DNA of 64,000 bases from JAWXBK01 sp040878185 (GCA_040878185.1 JBBDMS010000028.1:1-64000), one strand, 5' to 3'; shown: positions 44,866-54,387, numbered from the stretch's first letter. Notes: a model not told the origin generated them from the letters alone. Numbers and translations: made by a program.

Positions 44866-47493
44866 ATGACGACGAAAGACTCGGGCGACGAAACGAAGGG
44901 CCAGACGCCGCTGAAGCTGTCGCGGCCCGGCCGTCTTGAGCTGAAGAAGACGGTCGATGGCGGTCAGGTGCGCCAGAGTTTCTCGCATGGCCGCAGCAAG
45001 ACCGTGGCCGTCGAGGTCAAGCGGCGGCGCAGCATCGCGCCGGGCGGCAAGTCAAAGCCCGAAGCCGAGCCTGAGGTCGAGGCGACCGAGACGCCGGTTG
45101 CGGCGCCCGCACCCGCGCCCGCGGCACCGCCGCCGGTCGATACGCGACCGGTCCGCGGCCTGACCGCCGACGAACGCGCCGCACGCTCGCGTGCTGTCGA
45201 GGAAGCAAAGCATTACGACGAACAGCGTCGCGTCCAGGCCGACGAAGAGGCAAAGCGTCGCACCGAGGAAGAAGTGGTCGAACGCGCGCGGCTCGAAGCC
45301 GAACAGGCCGCGAACCCGCCGGCCGATGCTGCGGCTGCTGAAGCCGAAGCGCAGCGCGCGGCCGCGCACGGCGTCGCGATGACGCCGCTTGCCGGCACCG
45401 AACGCGCGGAACGCGCGGGGGCGCGCGGGGGCCCGCGTCTCTCGCCGCGGGCGCAACAGATTCTCGAAGCCGATATCGCCGAGGAAGCCGAACAGCGCGC
45501 GCAGCGCCAGCAGGTTCGCCGGCCGGGCGGCGGCGTCGCTGCCCGTCCGCCCGCACGGCCGGCACCCGGTGCCGGCAAGCGCGGCGAGCCGCGCCGTCGC
45601 CAGGGCAAGCTCAATGTACAGAAAGTGCTCGACGACGATGGCAGCGAGCGCACGCGCAGTCTTGCCTCGGTGCGTCGCGCGCGCGAACGCGAAAAGCTCA
45701 AGGCTCGAGGCGAGGAAGCGCCGGGCAAGATTGTCCGCGACGTGATCATTCCGGAAACGATCACCGTCCAGGAACTGGCGAACCGCATGGCCGAACGCGG
45801 CACCGATGTCATCAAATCGCTGATGCGCATGGGAACGATGGCAACCATCACCCAGACGATCGACGCCGACACCGCCGAAGTGATCGCGACCGAATTCGGC
45901 CATCGCGTTCGTCGTGTATCGGCCGCCGACGTCGAACTCGGTTTGTTCGACGGTCACGAGGATATCGATGCGGTCGCGCCGCGTTCGCCGGTCGTCACCG
46001 TCATGGGCCATGTCGACCACGGCAAGACCTCGCTACTCGACGCGCTGCGCCAGACCGACGTGGCGGCCGGCGAGGCGGGCGGCATCACCCAGCATATCGG
46101 CGCCTATCAGGTGACGCGGCCCAGCGGGCAGAAGATCACCTTCATCGACACGCCGGGCCATGCCGCCTTCACCGAGATGCGGGCGCGCGGCGCTAACGTG
46201 ACCGACATCGTCGTGCTCGTGGTCGCAGCCGACGACGGCATCATGGCGCAGACGATCGAGGCCATTCATCACGCCCGTGCCGCGAAGGTTCCGGTCATTG
46301 TGGCGGTCAACAAGATCGACAAGCCGGACGCGAACCCGCAGCGCGTGCGTCAGGAGCTGCTGAGCCACGAGATCGTTCCCGAAGAACTGGGCGGCGACGT
46401 GCAGGTGATCGACGTCTCGGCCAAGACGGGACAGAATCTCGACAAGCTCGAGGAAGGGATTCTGCTGCAGGCGGAAATTCTCGAACTCAAGGCCAATACC
46501 GACCGCGCCGCACAGGGTGCGGTGATCGAAGCCCGGCTCGAGCGCGGCCGCGGTCCGGTCGCGACCTTGCTGGTGCAGCGCGGCACGCTGCGCGTGGGCG
46601 ACATTTTCGTCGCCGGCGCCGAATGGGGCCGCGTGCGCGCCATGCTCGACGATCGCGGTAACACGATCGACGAGGCGGGTCCGTCCATGCCGGTCGAGGT
46701 GCTCGGTTTGCAGGGCGCGCCGAATGCCGGCGATCTTTTCGCCGTCGTCGAGAACGAAGCGAAAGCGCGTCAGGTCAGCGAATATCGCGCGAACCAGGAG
46801 CGCGACAAGCAGGCGGTGAGCGGCGCGCGCGGCACGCTGGACGAGATGTTCCAGAAGATCGCAGCCGGCGAAACCAAGGAACTGCCGGTCGTCGTCAAGG
46901 CCGACGTGCAGGGCTCGGTCGAGGCTCTGGCCGGCGCGCTCTCCAAGCTCGGCACCAACGAAGTGGCGGCGCGCCTCCTTCACACCGGCGTCGGCGGCAT
47001 CAACGAATCCGATGTCACCCTCGCGCGTGCGTCGAATGCGCTCATTGTCGGCTTCAACGTGCGTGCGAACGCCGCGGCGCGCGAGATGGCGCGGCGCGAC
47101 GGTGTCGATATCCGCTACTATTCGATCATCTACAATGTGGTCGACGACATCCGCGCGATGCTGACCGGGATGCTCGCGCCGCAGATGCGCGAGAAATTCC
47201 TCGGCAATGCAGAAATCCGCGAGGTCTTCAACATCACCAAGGCCGGCAAGGTCGCCGGCTGCATGGTCACCGAAGGCACCGTCAAGCGTGGCGCCAAGGT
47301 GCGGCTGCTGCGCGACAACGTGGTCATCCACGAGGGCAGCCTCCGGACGCTCAAGCGCTTCAAGGACGAAGTGCGCGAAGTCAAGGAAGGCTTCGAATGC
47401 GGCATGGCCTTCGAGAACTATCAGGACATCCAGGTCGGCGACACGATCGAGTGTTTCGAGATAGAGGAAGTCGCCCGCGCTCTGGAGGCATGA
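44866..47493 (+). CDS. infB: Translation initiation factor IF-2
   Basis: The 875-residue GTPase places initiator tRNA on the 30S subunit. A long charged N-terminal region rich in Ala, Glu and Arg (to about 290) precedes the IF2 N domain and the G domain. GTP motifs are GHVDHGKT (381-388), DTPGH (428-432) and NKID (482-485). The C-terminal domains C1 and C2 end at FEIEEVARALEA. The ATG at 44866 follows GGGAACGG. Confidence 0.97.
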   Translation: MTTKDSGDETKGQTPLKLSRPGRLELKKTVDGGQVRQSFSHGRSKTVAVEVKRRRSIAPGGKSKPEAEPEVEATETPVAAPAPAPAAPPPVDTRPVRGLTADERAARSRAVEEAKHYDEQRRVQADEEAKRRTEEEVVERARLEAEQAANPPADAAAAEAEAQRAAAHGVAMTPLAGTERAERAGARGGPRLSPRAQQILEADIAEEAEQRAQRQQVRRPGGGVAARPPARPAPGAGKRGEPRRRQGKLNVQKVLDDDGSERTRSLASVRRAREREKLKARGEEAPGKIVRDVIIPETITVQELANRMAERGTDVIKSLMRMGTMATITQTIDADTAEVIATEFGHRVRRVSAADVELGLFDGHEDIDAVAPRSPVVTVMGHVDHGKTSLLDALRQTDVAAGEAGGITQHIGAYQVTRPSGQKITFIDTPGHAAFTEMRARGANVTDIVVLVVAADDGIMAQTIEAIHHARAAKVPVIVAVNKIDKPDANPQRVRQELLSHEIVPEELGGDVQVIDVSAKTGQNLDKLEEGILLQAEILELKANTDRAAQGAVIEARLERGRGPVATLLVQRGTLRVGDIFVAGAEWGRVRAMLDDRGNTIDEAGPSMPVEVLGLQGAPNAGDLFAVVENEAKARQVSEYRANQERDKQAVSGARGTLDEMFQKIAAGETKELPVVVKADVQGSVEALAGALSKLGTNEVAARLLHTGVGGINESDVTLARASNALIVGFNVRANAAAREMARRDGVDIRYYSIIYNVVDDIRAMLTGMLAPQMREKFLGNAEIREVFNITKAGKVAGCMVTEGTVKRGAKVRLLRDNVVIHEGSLRTLKRFKDEVREVKEGFECGMAFENYQDIQVGDTIECFEIEEVARALEA

Positions 47494-47500
47494 GCCCGAG

Positions 47501-47947
47501 ATGACTGCGCGGCAGCCCGCACCCGGGCCGAGCCAGCGTCAGCTTCGCGTCGGTGAAGAAGTGCGGCATGCGCTGGTCCGCATCTTCGCCGATGCGCATT
47601 GGCGCGATCCGGCTCTGTTCGATGTGAACATCACCTTGACCGAAGTGCGTCTCGGCCCCGATCTCAAGCGGGCGACGGCGTTCGTGCTGCCGTTCGCCGG
47701 TGGCGATGCGACCGAGCTGGTCGCAGCACTCAATCGCGCCGTGCCGTATCTGCGCCGCGAGCTCGGCCGCTCGATGCAGTTGCGCCATGTGCCCGAGCTC
47801 GCGTTCGAGCGCGACCGCTCCTTCGACGAGGCGGCCAAGATTGCGGAACGGCTCGAGGATCCGGTGGTGCGCCGCGATCTCGAACGCAACGGCGGGGATG
47901 CGGGCGACGACACCGCCGGCTCCGGTTCCGATGGCGCGCCGGCGTAA
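47501..47947 (+). CDS. rbfA: 30S ribosome-binding factor A
   Basis: The 148-residue protein is a KH-fold factor for late 16S rRNA maturation and cold adaptation. It has the RQLRVGEEVRHALVRIF start, the VTEVRLGPDLKRATAFVLPF-like middle and the RPELAFERDRSFDEA-like end with the kinked helix. The acidic tail is unusually Gly/Asp-rich. The truB start lies 17 bases inside its 3' end. Confidence 0.94.
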   Translation: MTARQPAPGPSQRQLRVGEEVRHALVRIFADAHWRDPALFDVNITLTEVRLGPDLKRATAFVLPFAGGDATELVAALNRAVPYLRRELGRSMQLRHVPELAFERDRSFDEAAKIAERLEDPVVRRDLERNGGDAGDDTAGSGSDGAPA

Positions 47948-48857
47948 GGGCCAGCCGGTCTCCGGCTGGATCCTGCTCGACAAACCGGCTGGCATGACCT
48001 CGACCCGCGCGGTGACAGCGGTGCGTCGCGCCTTCGATGCGCAGAAGGCGGGACATGCCGGCACGCTCGATCCGATGGCAACGGGCATGTTGCCGATCGC
48101 GCTCGGCGAGGCGACCAAGACCGTGCCGCATGTCATGGACGCGGCGAAGCGCTACCGGTTCACGGTGCGCTGGGGCCGTGCGACCGCGACCGACGATGCC
48201 GAGGGCGCGGTGATCGAAACCAGCGACGTGCGGCCCGACCGGGCTGCGATCGAGGCCGCGCTGCCGGCCTTTCTCGGCCGGATCGAACAGATTCCGCCGG
48301 CCTTCTCGGCGATCAAGATCGATGGCGAGCGGGCCTACGATCTGGCCCGGGCCGGCGAGCCGGTCGACCTCGCCCCGCGCACGGTGACCATCCACGGGCT
48401 CTCGATCCTCGAATGCTGCGATCCCGGGCAGGCGGTCTTCCTCATGGATTGCGGCAAGGGGGCCTATGTGCGGAGCCTCGCCCGGGACCTCGCGCGGCGC
48501 CTCGGCACCTGCGGCCATGTGGCGGAATTGCGCCGTATTTCGGTCGGTCCGTTCGAGGAAACACGGGCGATTTCGCTGGAATCGCTGTTGGGGCTGGGGC
48601 ATAGTGCCGCCGCCTCGAGCTATTTGCTCCCGGTCGAGACCGCGCTGGCCGACATCCCGGCGCTGGCCCTGACGGAAGCGGAGGCGAACCGGCTCAGAAC
48701 CGGGCAAAGCGTAGGCCTGCTGCGTCGCAGCGACCTCAATCGCATTGGCAGTCTGGAAAGCGGGGCGCTCATTTGCGCCACGTCCGGCGGCCGACTTGTG
48801 GCGATTGCCCGATACGAGGCCGGGGAAGTGAAACCGGTGCGCGTTCTGCACCTCTAG
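47931..48857 (+). CDS. truB: tRNA pseudouridine-55 synthase
   Basis: The 308-residue enzyme makes the universal pseudouridine 55 in the T loop. The catalytic Asp lies in HAGTLDPMATGMLPI. GWILLDKPAGMTS at the N-terminus, the IPPAFSAIKIDGERAYD segment and the YVRSLARDL motif follow. It overlaps rbfA. The C-terminal PUA-like part is present. Confidence 0.96.
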   Translation: MARRRKGQPVSGWILLDKPAGMTSTRAVTAVRRAFDAQKAGHAGTLDPMATGMLPIALGEATKTVPHVMDAAKRYRFTVRWGRATATDDAEGAVIETSDVRPDRAAIEAALPAFLGRIEQIPPAFSAIKIDGERAYDLARAGEPVDLAPRTVTIHGLSILECCDPGQAVFLMDCGKGAYVRSLARDLARRLGTCGHVAELRRISVGPFEETRAISLESLLGLGHSAAASSYLLPVETALADIPALALTEAEANRLRTGQSVGLLRRSDLNRIGSLESGALICATSGGRLVAIARYEAGEVKPVRVLHL

Positions 48858-48877
48858 TCTTGTGAAAGGAATAGACG

Positions 48878-49147
48878 ATGTCGATTACCGCCGAGCGCAA
48901 ACAGGCGCTCATTGGCGAATTCGCCACTGCCGCGGGCGACACCGGTTCGCCCGAAGTACAGGTTGCGATCCTGTCCGAACGGATTCGCAATCTCACCGAT
49001 CATCTGCAGACGCATAAGAAAGACTTCCATTCGCGGCGCGGCCTTCTCGTGATGGTCGGCCAGCGTCGGCGTCTGCTCGACTATCTCAAGCGTAAGGACC
49101 AGGCGCGCTATCAGACGCTGGTCCAGTCTCTCGGCCTGCGTCGCTGA
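48878..49147 (+). CDS. rpsO: Ribosomal protein uS15
   Basis: The 89-residue protein is full length with the family segments IGEFATAAGDTGSPEVQVA, LTDHLQTHKKDFHSRRGL and RRRLLDYLKRKD. It binds the central domain of 16S rRNA. An AAGGA ribosome-binding site precedes the ATG. It lies between truB and pnp, as in most proteobacteria. Confidence 0.98.
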   Translation: MSITAERKQALIGEFATAAGDTGSPEVQVAILSERIRNLTDHLQTHKKDFHSRRGLLVMVGQRRRLLDYLKRKDQARYQTLVQSLGLRR

Positions 49148-49319
49148 GACGAGAATCGGACATGTCGCAAGGCCGGACGACGACAGCCGGTGCATCTCTT
49201 GACGGGGTGCACAGGATGCGGCGGGCTGCGCGCATATGGCCGATCGAACAAACCATGTTTCACCGGATGCATCCGACGACACGGTCGGCGGCGGACGCAT
49301 TCGAATACCGGGCCGACGA

Positions 49320-49341
49320 AAGGGGCAGCGGGCTGCCCCTT
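49320..49341 (+). promoter_or_regulatory. rpsO-pnp intergenic stem-loop
   Basis: AAGGGGCAGC-GG-GCTGCCCCTT is a perfect inverted repeat with 10-base arms, 51 bases before pnp. There is no T-run after it. In enterobacteria an RNase III-processed hairpin in this interval governs pnp autocontrol, so a similar role is inferred. The remaining 244-base interval holds nothing else I can support. Confidence 0.7.
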
Positions 49342-49391
49342 CCGCGGGTCCGGTAGATCAGAACACCGACCGGATTCATCAGAGGTAAAGA

Positions 49392-51518
49392 ATGTTTGAT
49401 ATTCATCGTGTCGAGATCGACTGGGGCGGACGTCCCCTCATTCTCGAAACCGGGCGTATGGCCCGTCAATCCGATGGCGCCGTGCTGGCGCAGTACGGCG
49501 ATACCGTTGTTCTTTGCACGGTCGTCGGTCAGAAGACACCCAAGCAGGGCATCGATTTCTTTCCGCTCACCGTCAACTATCAGGAAAAGACCTTCGCCGC
49601 CGGCAAGATTCCGGGTGGCTTCTTCAAGCGCGAAGGCCGACCGAGCGAAAAAGAGGTGCTGACATCGCGCCTCATCGACCGGCCGATCCGTCCGCTCTTC
49701 GCATCGGGCTATCGCAACGAGACGCAGGTGATCTGCACCACGCTCTCCTATGATCTGGAGAACGATCCCGATATGGTCGCTCTGGTCGGTGCCTCGGCGG
49801 CGCTCACGATCTCGGGCATTCCCTTCCTTGGGCCGATCGCATCGGCACGGGTCGGGTATATCGACGGTCAATATGTGCTGAACCCGCTGATCGACCAGCT
49901 CCCGAACTCGCAGCTGGATCTGATCGTCGCCGGCACCGCTGAAGGTGTGCTGATGGTGGAATCGGAAGCGAACGAGCTTTCGGAGGAAACCATGCTCGGC
50001 GCCGTCATGTTCGGCTTCAAGCAATTCCAGCCAGTGATCGATGGGATCATCAAGCTCGCCGAACGGAGCGCCAAGGCGGCATGGCCGTTGCCGGGTTCCG
50101 ACGAGGCGGCGGAAAAGGCATCGTCCGTGGTCTCCGCGGCGATCCGTGCCGATCTCGAAAGCGTCTATGCCGAGACCTCCAAGCAGGCGCGCACCGACCT
50201 TCTTAATACAGCCAAACAGAAGGCCGCCGCGGCGGTCGAGGCGGCCGGCTTGTCGCCGGACCTCGCTTCTTCGGCGGTCAAATATCTCGAGAAGGACATC
50301 GTTCGCGGTGCCATTCTCAAGACCGGCAAGCGGATCGACGGGCGCGATACCAAGACGGTTCGCCCGATCGTCAGCGAAGTGAACGTGCTGCCGCGCGCAC
50401 ACGGTTCGGCTTTGTTCACGCGCGGTGAAACCCAGGCGCTCGTTGTGACCACACTGGGCACTGGGTCGGACGAGCAGATCATCGATGCGCTAACGGGCGA
50501 GTTTCGTGAGCATTTCATGCTGCATTACAACTTCCCGCCTTATTCGACCGGTGAAACCAAACGGATGATTCCGCCCGGGCGGCGCGAAATCGGTCACGGC
50601 AAGCTCGCCTGGCGCGCCATCCACGCGGTCATGCCGGCGAAGGAAGCGTTCCCCTATACGATCCGTGTCGTCTCCGAGATCACCGAATCGAACGGCTCGT
50701 CGTCGATGGCGACCGTCTGCGGTGCGTCGCTCTCGATGATGGATGCCGGCGTGCCGCTGCGGCGCCCGGTTGCCGGCATCGCGATGGGTCTTATCAAGGA
50801 AGATGACGGATTTGCGGTAATCTCCGACATTCTCGGCGACGAGGATCATCTCGGCGACATGGACTTCAAGGTCGCCGGTACCGAAGCCGGCGTGACGGCT
50901 CTCCAGATGGACATCAAGATCACCTCGATCACCGAGGAGATCATGAAGATCGCACTCGGTCAGGCACGCGATGGCCGCCTCCATATCCTTAAGGAGATGG
51001 AGAAGGCACTCAACAGTTCGCGGGCGGAAGTTTCGCGGAATGCACCGCGCATTACGGTGATCAGCATTCCGAAGGACAAGATCCGTGAAGTGATCGGCAC
51101 CGGCGGCAAGATCATCCGCGAAATCTGCGAAGTGACCGGCGCCAAGATCGACATCGAGGACGATGGCACGATCAAGGTGGCGGCGGTCGACGAAACGGCG
51201 GCGCAGGCGGCGATCAACTGGATCAAGGGCATCGTCGCCGAACCGGAGATCGGTACGATCTACACCGGCAAGGTCGTGAAGACGGTCGATTTCGGCGCCT
51301 TCGTGAACTTCCTCGGCAGCCGCGACGGGCTCGTGCATATCAGCGAGCTGGCGCCGCGACGGGTCAAGGAAACGACCGAAGTGGTCAAGGTCGGCGACAC
51401 GGTGAAGGTCAAGGTCCTCGGCATGGACGATCGCGGCAAGGTCAAGCTGTCGATGAAGGCCGTCGACCAGGCGACCGGCGAAGACATTTCGCAACAGAAG
51501 GCGGAGGCGGAGGGCTGA
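49392..51518 (+). CDS. pnp: Polyribonucleotide nucleotidyltransferase (PNPase)
   Basis: The 708-residue enzyme degrades RNA 3' to 5' by phosphorolysis and is part of the degradosome. Two RNase PH domains are separated by a helical segment, followed by a KH domain (IPKDKIREVIGTGGKIIRE) and an S1 domain (GTIYTGKVVKTVDFGAFVNF). The motif FREHFMLHYNFPPYSTGE lies in the second PH domain. An AGAGG ribosome-binding site precedes the ATG. Confidence 0.98.
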   Translation: MFDIHRVEIDWGGRPLILETGRMARQSDGAVLAQYGDTVVLCTVVGQKTPKQGIDFFPLTVNYQEKTFAAGKIPGGFFKREGRPSEKEVLTSRLIDRPIRPLFASGYRNETQVICTTLSYDLENDPDMVALVGASAALTISGIPFLGPIASARVGYIDGQYVLNPLIDQLPNSQLDLIVAGTAEGVLMVESEANELSEETMLGAVMFGFKQFQPVIDGIIKLAERSAKAAWPLPGSDEAAEKASSVVSAAIRADLESVYAETSKQARTDLLNTAKQKAAAAVEAAGLSPDLASSAVKYLEKDIVRGAILKTGKRIDGRDTKTVRPIVSEVNVLPRAHGSALFTRGETQALVVTTLGTGSDEQIIDALTGEFREHFMLHYNFPPYSTGETKRMIPPGRREIGHGKLAWRAIHAVMPAKEAFPYTIRVVSEITESNGSSSMATVCGASLSMMDAGVPLRRPVAGIAMGLIKEDDGFAVISDILGDEDHLGDMDFKVAGTEAGVTALQMDIKITSITEEIMKIALGQARDGRLHILKEMEKALNSSRAEVSRNAPRITVISIPKDKIREVIGTGGKIIREICEVTGAKIDIEDDGTIKVAAVDETAAQAAINWIKGIVAEPEIGTIYTGKVVKTVDFGAFVNFLGSRDGLVHISELAPRRVKETTEVVKVGDTVKVKVLGMDDRGKVKLSMKAVDQATGEDISQQKAEAEG

Positions 51519-51556
51519 TCCCAGCCAACGCCACGCCACGCAGCGAAAGGCCGATC

Positions 51557-52369
51557 ATGGCCGCATCGTTGAAGGCGTCCACAGCGCAGGAATTGTGGTT
51601 GCCGCGGCTGATCGGTCATCGCGGCGAGGCGGCTCGTGCCCCGGAAAACACGCTCGCATCCATGCGTATGGCGGCAGCGTCGGGGCTTCGCTGGGTCGAG
51701 TTCGACGCCAAGCTCTCGGGCGACGGCGTACCGCTGATTTTTCACGACGACACACTCGATCGCACGACGAACGGCGAAGGCCCGGTTGCGGCCACGCCGT
51801 TCGCGGCGATCCGGGCGCTCGATGCCGGATCCTGGTTCCAGCCGGACTTCGCGGGCGAGCAGGTGCCGACTTTGGCCGAGACGCTGGTGTTCCTGGTCGG
51901 ATGCGGCATGGGCGCCAATGTCGAGATCAAACCCTGTCCCGGCCGCGAAACCGCAACGGCGAGCGTCGTTTCCGCCGCGATCGAGGCACATTGGCCGGCC
52001 GATTACGGGCGGCTCATTGTCTCCAGTTTTTCACGCGCGGCGCTGGCCCGGACCCGCGATGTGGCGCCGAACTTGCCGCGCGGGCTGCTGGTCTGGGACC
52101 GTGTCGCCACCATGATCGAGGATGCGGCGGCGTTGGATTGCATTTCGATCCATTGCGCGCACCAGCATCTGACCCGGGAAATGGCATATGCGGTAAAGGC
52201 GGCGGGCTATATTCTGATCGTCTACACTGTCAACGACCCGGCACTGGCCCGCCAGTTGATTGAATGGGGCGTCGACACCATCATTACCGATGATTCCGGT
52301 ACCCTGGGCACAACGGTAACGGATACCACAGGTCGCGCGAGCGACCGGGGACAGGTCCCTGCCGCATGA
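51557..52369 (+). CDS. ugpQ: Glycerophosphodiester phosphodiesterase
   Basis: The 270-residue TIM-barrel enzyme cleaves glycerophosphodiesters to glycerol-3-phosphate and an alcohol. H21-R22 and E30-N31 are in the signature GHRGEAARAPENT. FHDDTLDRTTNG carries the second catalytic His and NVEIKP a metal-binding Glu. No signal peptide is seen, so it is probably cytoplasmic. The C-terminus extends beyond the barrel by about 25 residues. The stop overlaps the next gene as ATGA. Confidence 0.93.
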   Translation: MAASLKASTAQELWLPRLIGHRGEAARAPENTLASMRMAAASGLRWVEFDAKLSGDGVPLIFHDDTLDRTTNGEGPVAATPFAAIRALDAGSWFQPDFAGEQVPTLAETLVFLVGCGMGANVEIKPCPGRETATASVVSAAIEAHWPADYGRLIVSSFSRAALARTRDVAPNLPRGLLVWDRVATMIEDAAALDCISIHCAHQHLTREMAYAVKAAGYILIVYTVNDPALARQLIEWGVDTIITDDSGTLGTTVTDTTGRASDRGQVPAA

Positions 52370-53766
52370 AAACACTGGAACCCGTTCTGATCTCCGGCAA
52401 GGAAGTGCTGCCCATCGTCGAGGGTGGCAAGGGGATCTCCATCTCGAACGGCGAAAGCTCGGGCGCCTGGGCTGCGGCCGGCGGCGTCGGCACCTTTTCC
52501 GGCGTCAATGCCGATTCGTACGACGAAGCGGGCCGCGCGATCCCGCAGGTCTATAACGGTCGCACCCGCCGCGAACGCCACGAAGAGCTGGTCGCCTATG
52601 CGATCAAAGGCGGCATCACCCAGGCGCGCATCGCGCATGAGCTCTCCGGCGGCGGAGGCCGCATCCACATCAACGTGCTGTGGGAGATGGCGGCGTCCGA
52701 GCGCGTGCTGCATGGCGTGCTCGAAGGTGCGCAGGGCCTGATCCACGGCGTCACCTGCGGCGCCGGTATGCCCTATCGCATCGCCGAGATCTGCGCGCAG
52801 TACAATGTCTTTTACTATCCGATCGTCTCGTCGGCGCGCGCCTTCCGCGCCTTGTGGAAGCGCGCCTATCACAAATTCGCGGAGCTGCTCGGCGGCGTGG
52901 TCTACGAGGATCCGTGGCTGGCCGGCGGCCATAACGGCCTGTCCAATGTCGAGGATCCGCTGAAGCCCGAGCCGGCGCGCCCGCGTCTCGTCGAGCTGCG
53001 CCGCGTCATGCGCGAGGAATGCGGGCTCGTCAAAACGCCGATCGTCATGGCGGGCGGCGTATGGTTCCTGCGCGAATGGGCCGATGTGATCGAGGATCCG
53101 GAGATCGCCCCGGTCGCCTTCCAGTTCGGCACGCGGCCGCTTCTGACGCAGGAGAGCCCGATTTCCGATGCGTGGAAACAGCGCCTGCTGCATCTCGACG
53201 AGGGCGCCGTCTATCTCAACCGCTTCAGCCCGACCGGATTCTATTCGTCGGCCGTGAACAACGATTTCCTGCGCGAGCTGCATGGGCGCAACGAGCATCA
53301 GGTTGCCTATTCGAACTCGCCGGTCGGCGAACATGAGTGGCCCTTCGCGGCCGGCGCGCGCGGCCGCATCGTCTATCTGACGGCGGCCGACAAATTGCGC
53401 GCCGACGAATGGGTCGCCGCCGGCTTTACCGAGGCGATGCGCACGCCGGATTCGACGCTGATCTTCGTCACGCCCGAGAACGGCCGCGAGATCCGCATCG
53501 ACCAGATCAACTGCATGGGCTGTCTCTCGGCTTGCCGCTTTTCGAACTGGGCGCAGAACGAGGCCGGCACGACCGGCAAGAAGGCCGACCCGCGTTCCTA
53601 CTGCATCCAGAAGACGCTGCAGGCGATCAGCCACTCCGACCAGATCGAGAACCAGCTGATGTTCGCCGGCCATAACGCCTATCGGTTCGCCAACGATCCG
53701 TTCTACGACGGCGGCTTCATCCCGAGCGTCAAGCAACTGGTCGAGCGGATCGGCACCGGGGACTGA
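52366..53766 (+). CDS. Nitronate monooxygenase-like flavoprotein with C-terminal four-Cys segment
   Basis: The 466-residue protein resembles the nitronate monooxygenase (2-nitropropane dioxygenase) FMN barrel: an N-terminal GISISNGESSGAWAAAGG loop, IHGVTCGAGMPY, and PIVMAGGVW and FQFGTRPLL strands. It is about 100 residues longer than usual, and the addition contains C383, C386, C390 and C413 (C-x2-C-x3-C-x22-C). This recalls the [4Fe-4S] site of 2,4-dienoyl-CoA reductase-type enzymes. An electron path from an Fe-S cluster to FMN is therefore likely. Substrate unknown. It is translationally coupled to the phosphodiesterase gene. Confidence 0.8.
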   Translation: MKTLEPVLISGKEVLPIVEGGKGISISNGESSGAWAAAGGVGTFSGVNADSYDEAGRAIPQVYNGRTRRERHEELVAYAIKGGITQARIAHELSGGGGRIHINVLWEMAASERVLHGVLEGAQGLIHGVTCGAGMPYRIAEICAQYNVFYYPIVSSARAFRALWKRAYHKFAELLGGVVYEDPWLAGGHNGLSNVEDPLKPEPARPRLVELRRVMREECGLVKTPIVMAGGVWFLREWADVIEDPEIAPVAFQFGTRPLLTQESPISDAWKQRLLHLDEGAVYLNRFSPTGFYSSAVNNDFLRELHGRNEHQVAYSNSPVGEHEWPFAAGARGRIVYLTAADKLRADEWVAAGFTEAMRTPDSTLIFVTPENGREIRIDQINCMGCLSACRFSNWAQNEAGTTGKKADPRSYCIQKTLQAISHSDQIENQLMFAGHNAYRFANDPFYDGGFIPSVKQLVERIGTGD

Positions 53767-53888
53767 TCGAGAGCGGCATGCGACACCCGATGGCGCGCGG
53801 CCCTGGATTTTGACTTGTTCCAGAAAGCTCGGCAGCGTCTTCCCTGCCGGTCTTTTATTCCGGCCCTTCATTGCCATATAAAGGCCCG

Positions 53889-54314
53889 ATGAAGCCCGAA
53901 TCCGAGACCCAGCCTTTTGCCCCGGTACTCGACCGGCTGCGCGCCGCCGGCCTGCGGCCGACGCGTCAGCGGCTCGCTCTGGCGCGATTACTGTTCGACC
54001 AAGGCGACCGCCATGTCACGGCGGAGCAGCTTCTGGGCGAGGCCAGTCATGCCGGCGTGCGGGTCTCGATGGCGACGATCTACAACACGCTGCACCAGTT
54101 CACCCATGCGGGTCTGCTGCGCGAAGTCGTGGTCGATCCGGGCCGCTCCTATTTCGACACCAATGTCGGCGACCATCATCATTTCTTCGTCGAAGGAACA
54201 AGTGAGCTGCATGATTTCGATGCCGCGGGCATCGAAGTGCGCCATCTGCCAGTACCGCCCGACGGCACCCGCATCGCGCGTGTCGACGTGATCGTTCGCG
54301 TCAAAAAAGACTAG
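53889..54314 (+). CDS. irr: Iron response regulator Irr (Fur family)
   Basis: The 141-residue Fur-family protein has the Irr signature: RPTRQRLALARLLF helix, SMATIYNTLHQF recognition region, YFDTNVGDHHHFF with the His cluster H96-H98, and a conserved end, VDVIVRVKK. Irr binds heme and represses or activates iron and heme genes when iron is scarce. It has no cysteine at all, so the N-terminal Cys-Pro heme motif of Bradyrhizobium Irr is absent. A TTG at 53871 is possible, but the ATG at 53889 gives the family start. Confidence 0.93.
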   Translation: MKPESETQPFAPVLDRLRAAGLRPTRQRLALARLLFDQGDRHVTAEQLLGEASHAGVRVSMATIYNTLHQFTHAGLLREVVVDPGRSYFDTNVGDHHHFFVEGTSELHDFDAAGIEVRHLPVPPDGTRIARVDVIVRVKKD

Positions 54315-54338
54315 GCGCCGCGCCGTTCGCTCGATCTT

Positions 54339-54387
54339 TTTAGAATAACTCCAAACTGTTGACAGGGCCGGATTCGGCCGCCATATT
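54339..54387 (+). promoter_or_regulatory. Irr box (ICE-like) and promoter of the rubrerythrin gene
   Basis: TTTAGAATAACTCCAAA (54339-54355) matches the iron control element TTTAGAA-N3-TTCTAAA in all of the left half and five of seven bases on the right. Three bases further, TTGACA (54359-54364), a 17-base spacer and CATATT (54382-54387) form a near-consensus sigma-70 promoter. The Irr box sits just upstream of the -35 box, a position compatible with activation or with occlusion. Confidence 0.75.

Noticed and set aside
49162..49356. 64-codon frame between rpsO and pnp
   Set aside because: It has poor codon bias, runs through the stem-loop, and is not in keeping with the conserved rpsO-pnp arrangement.
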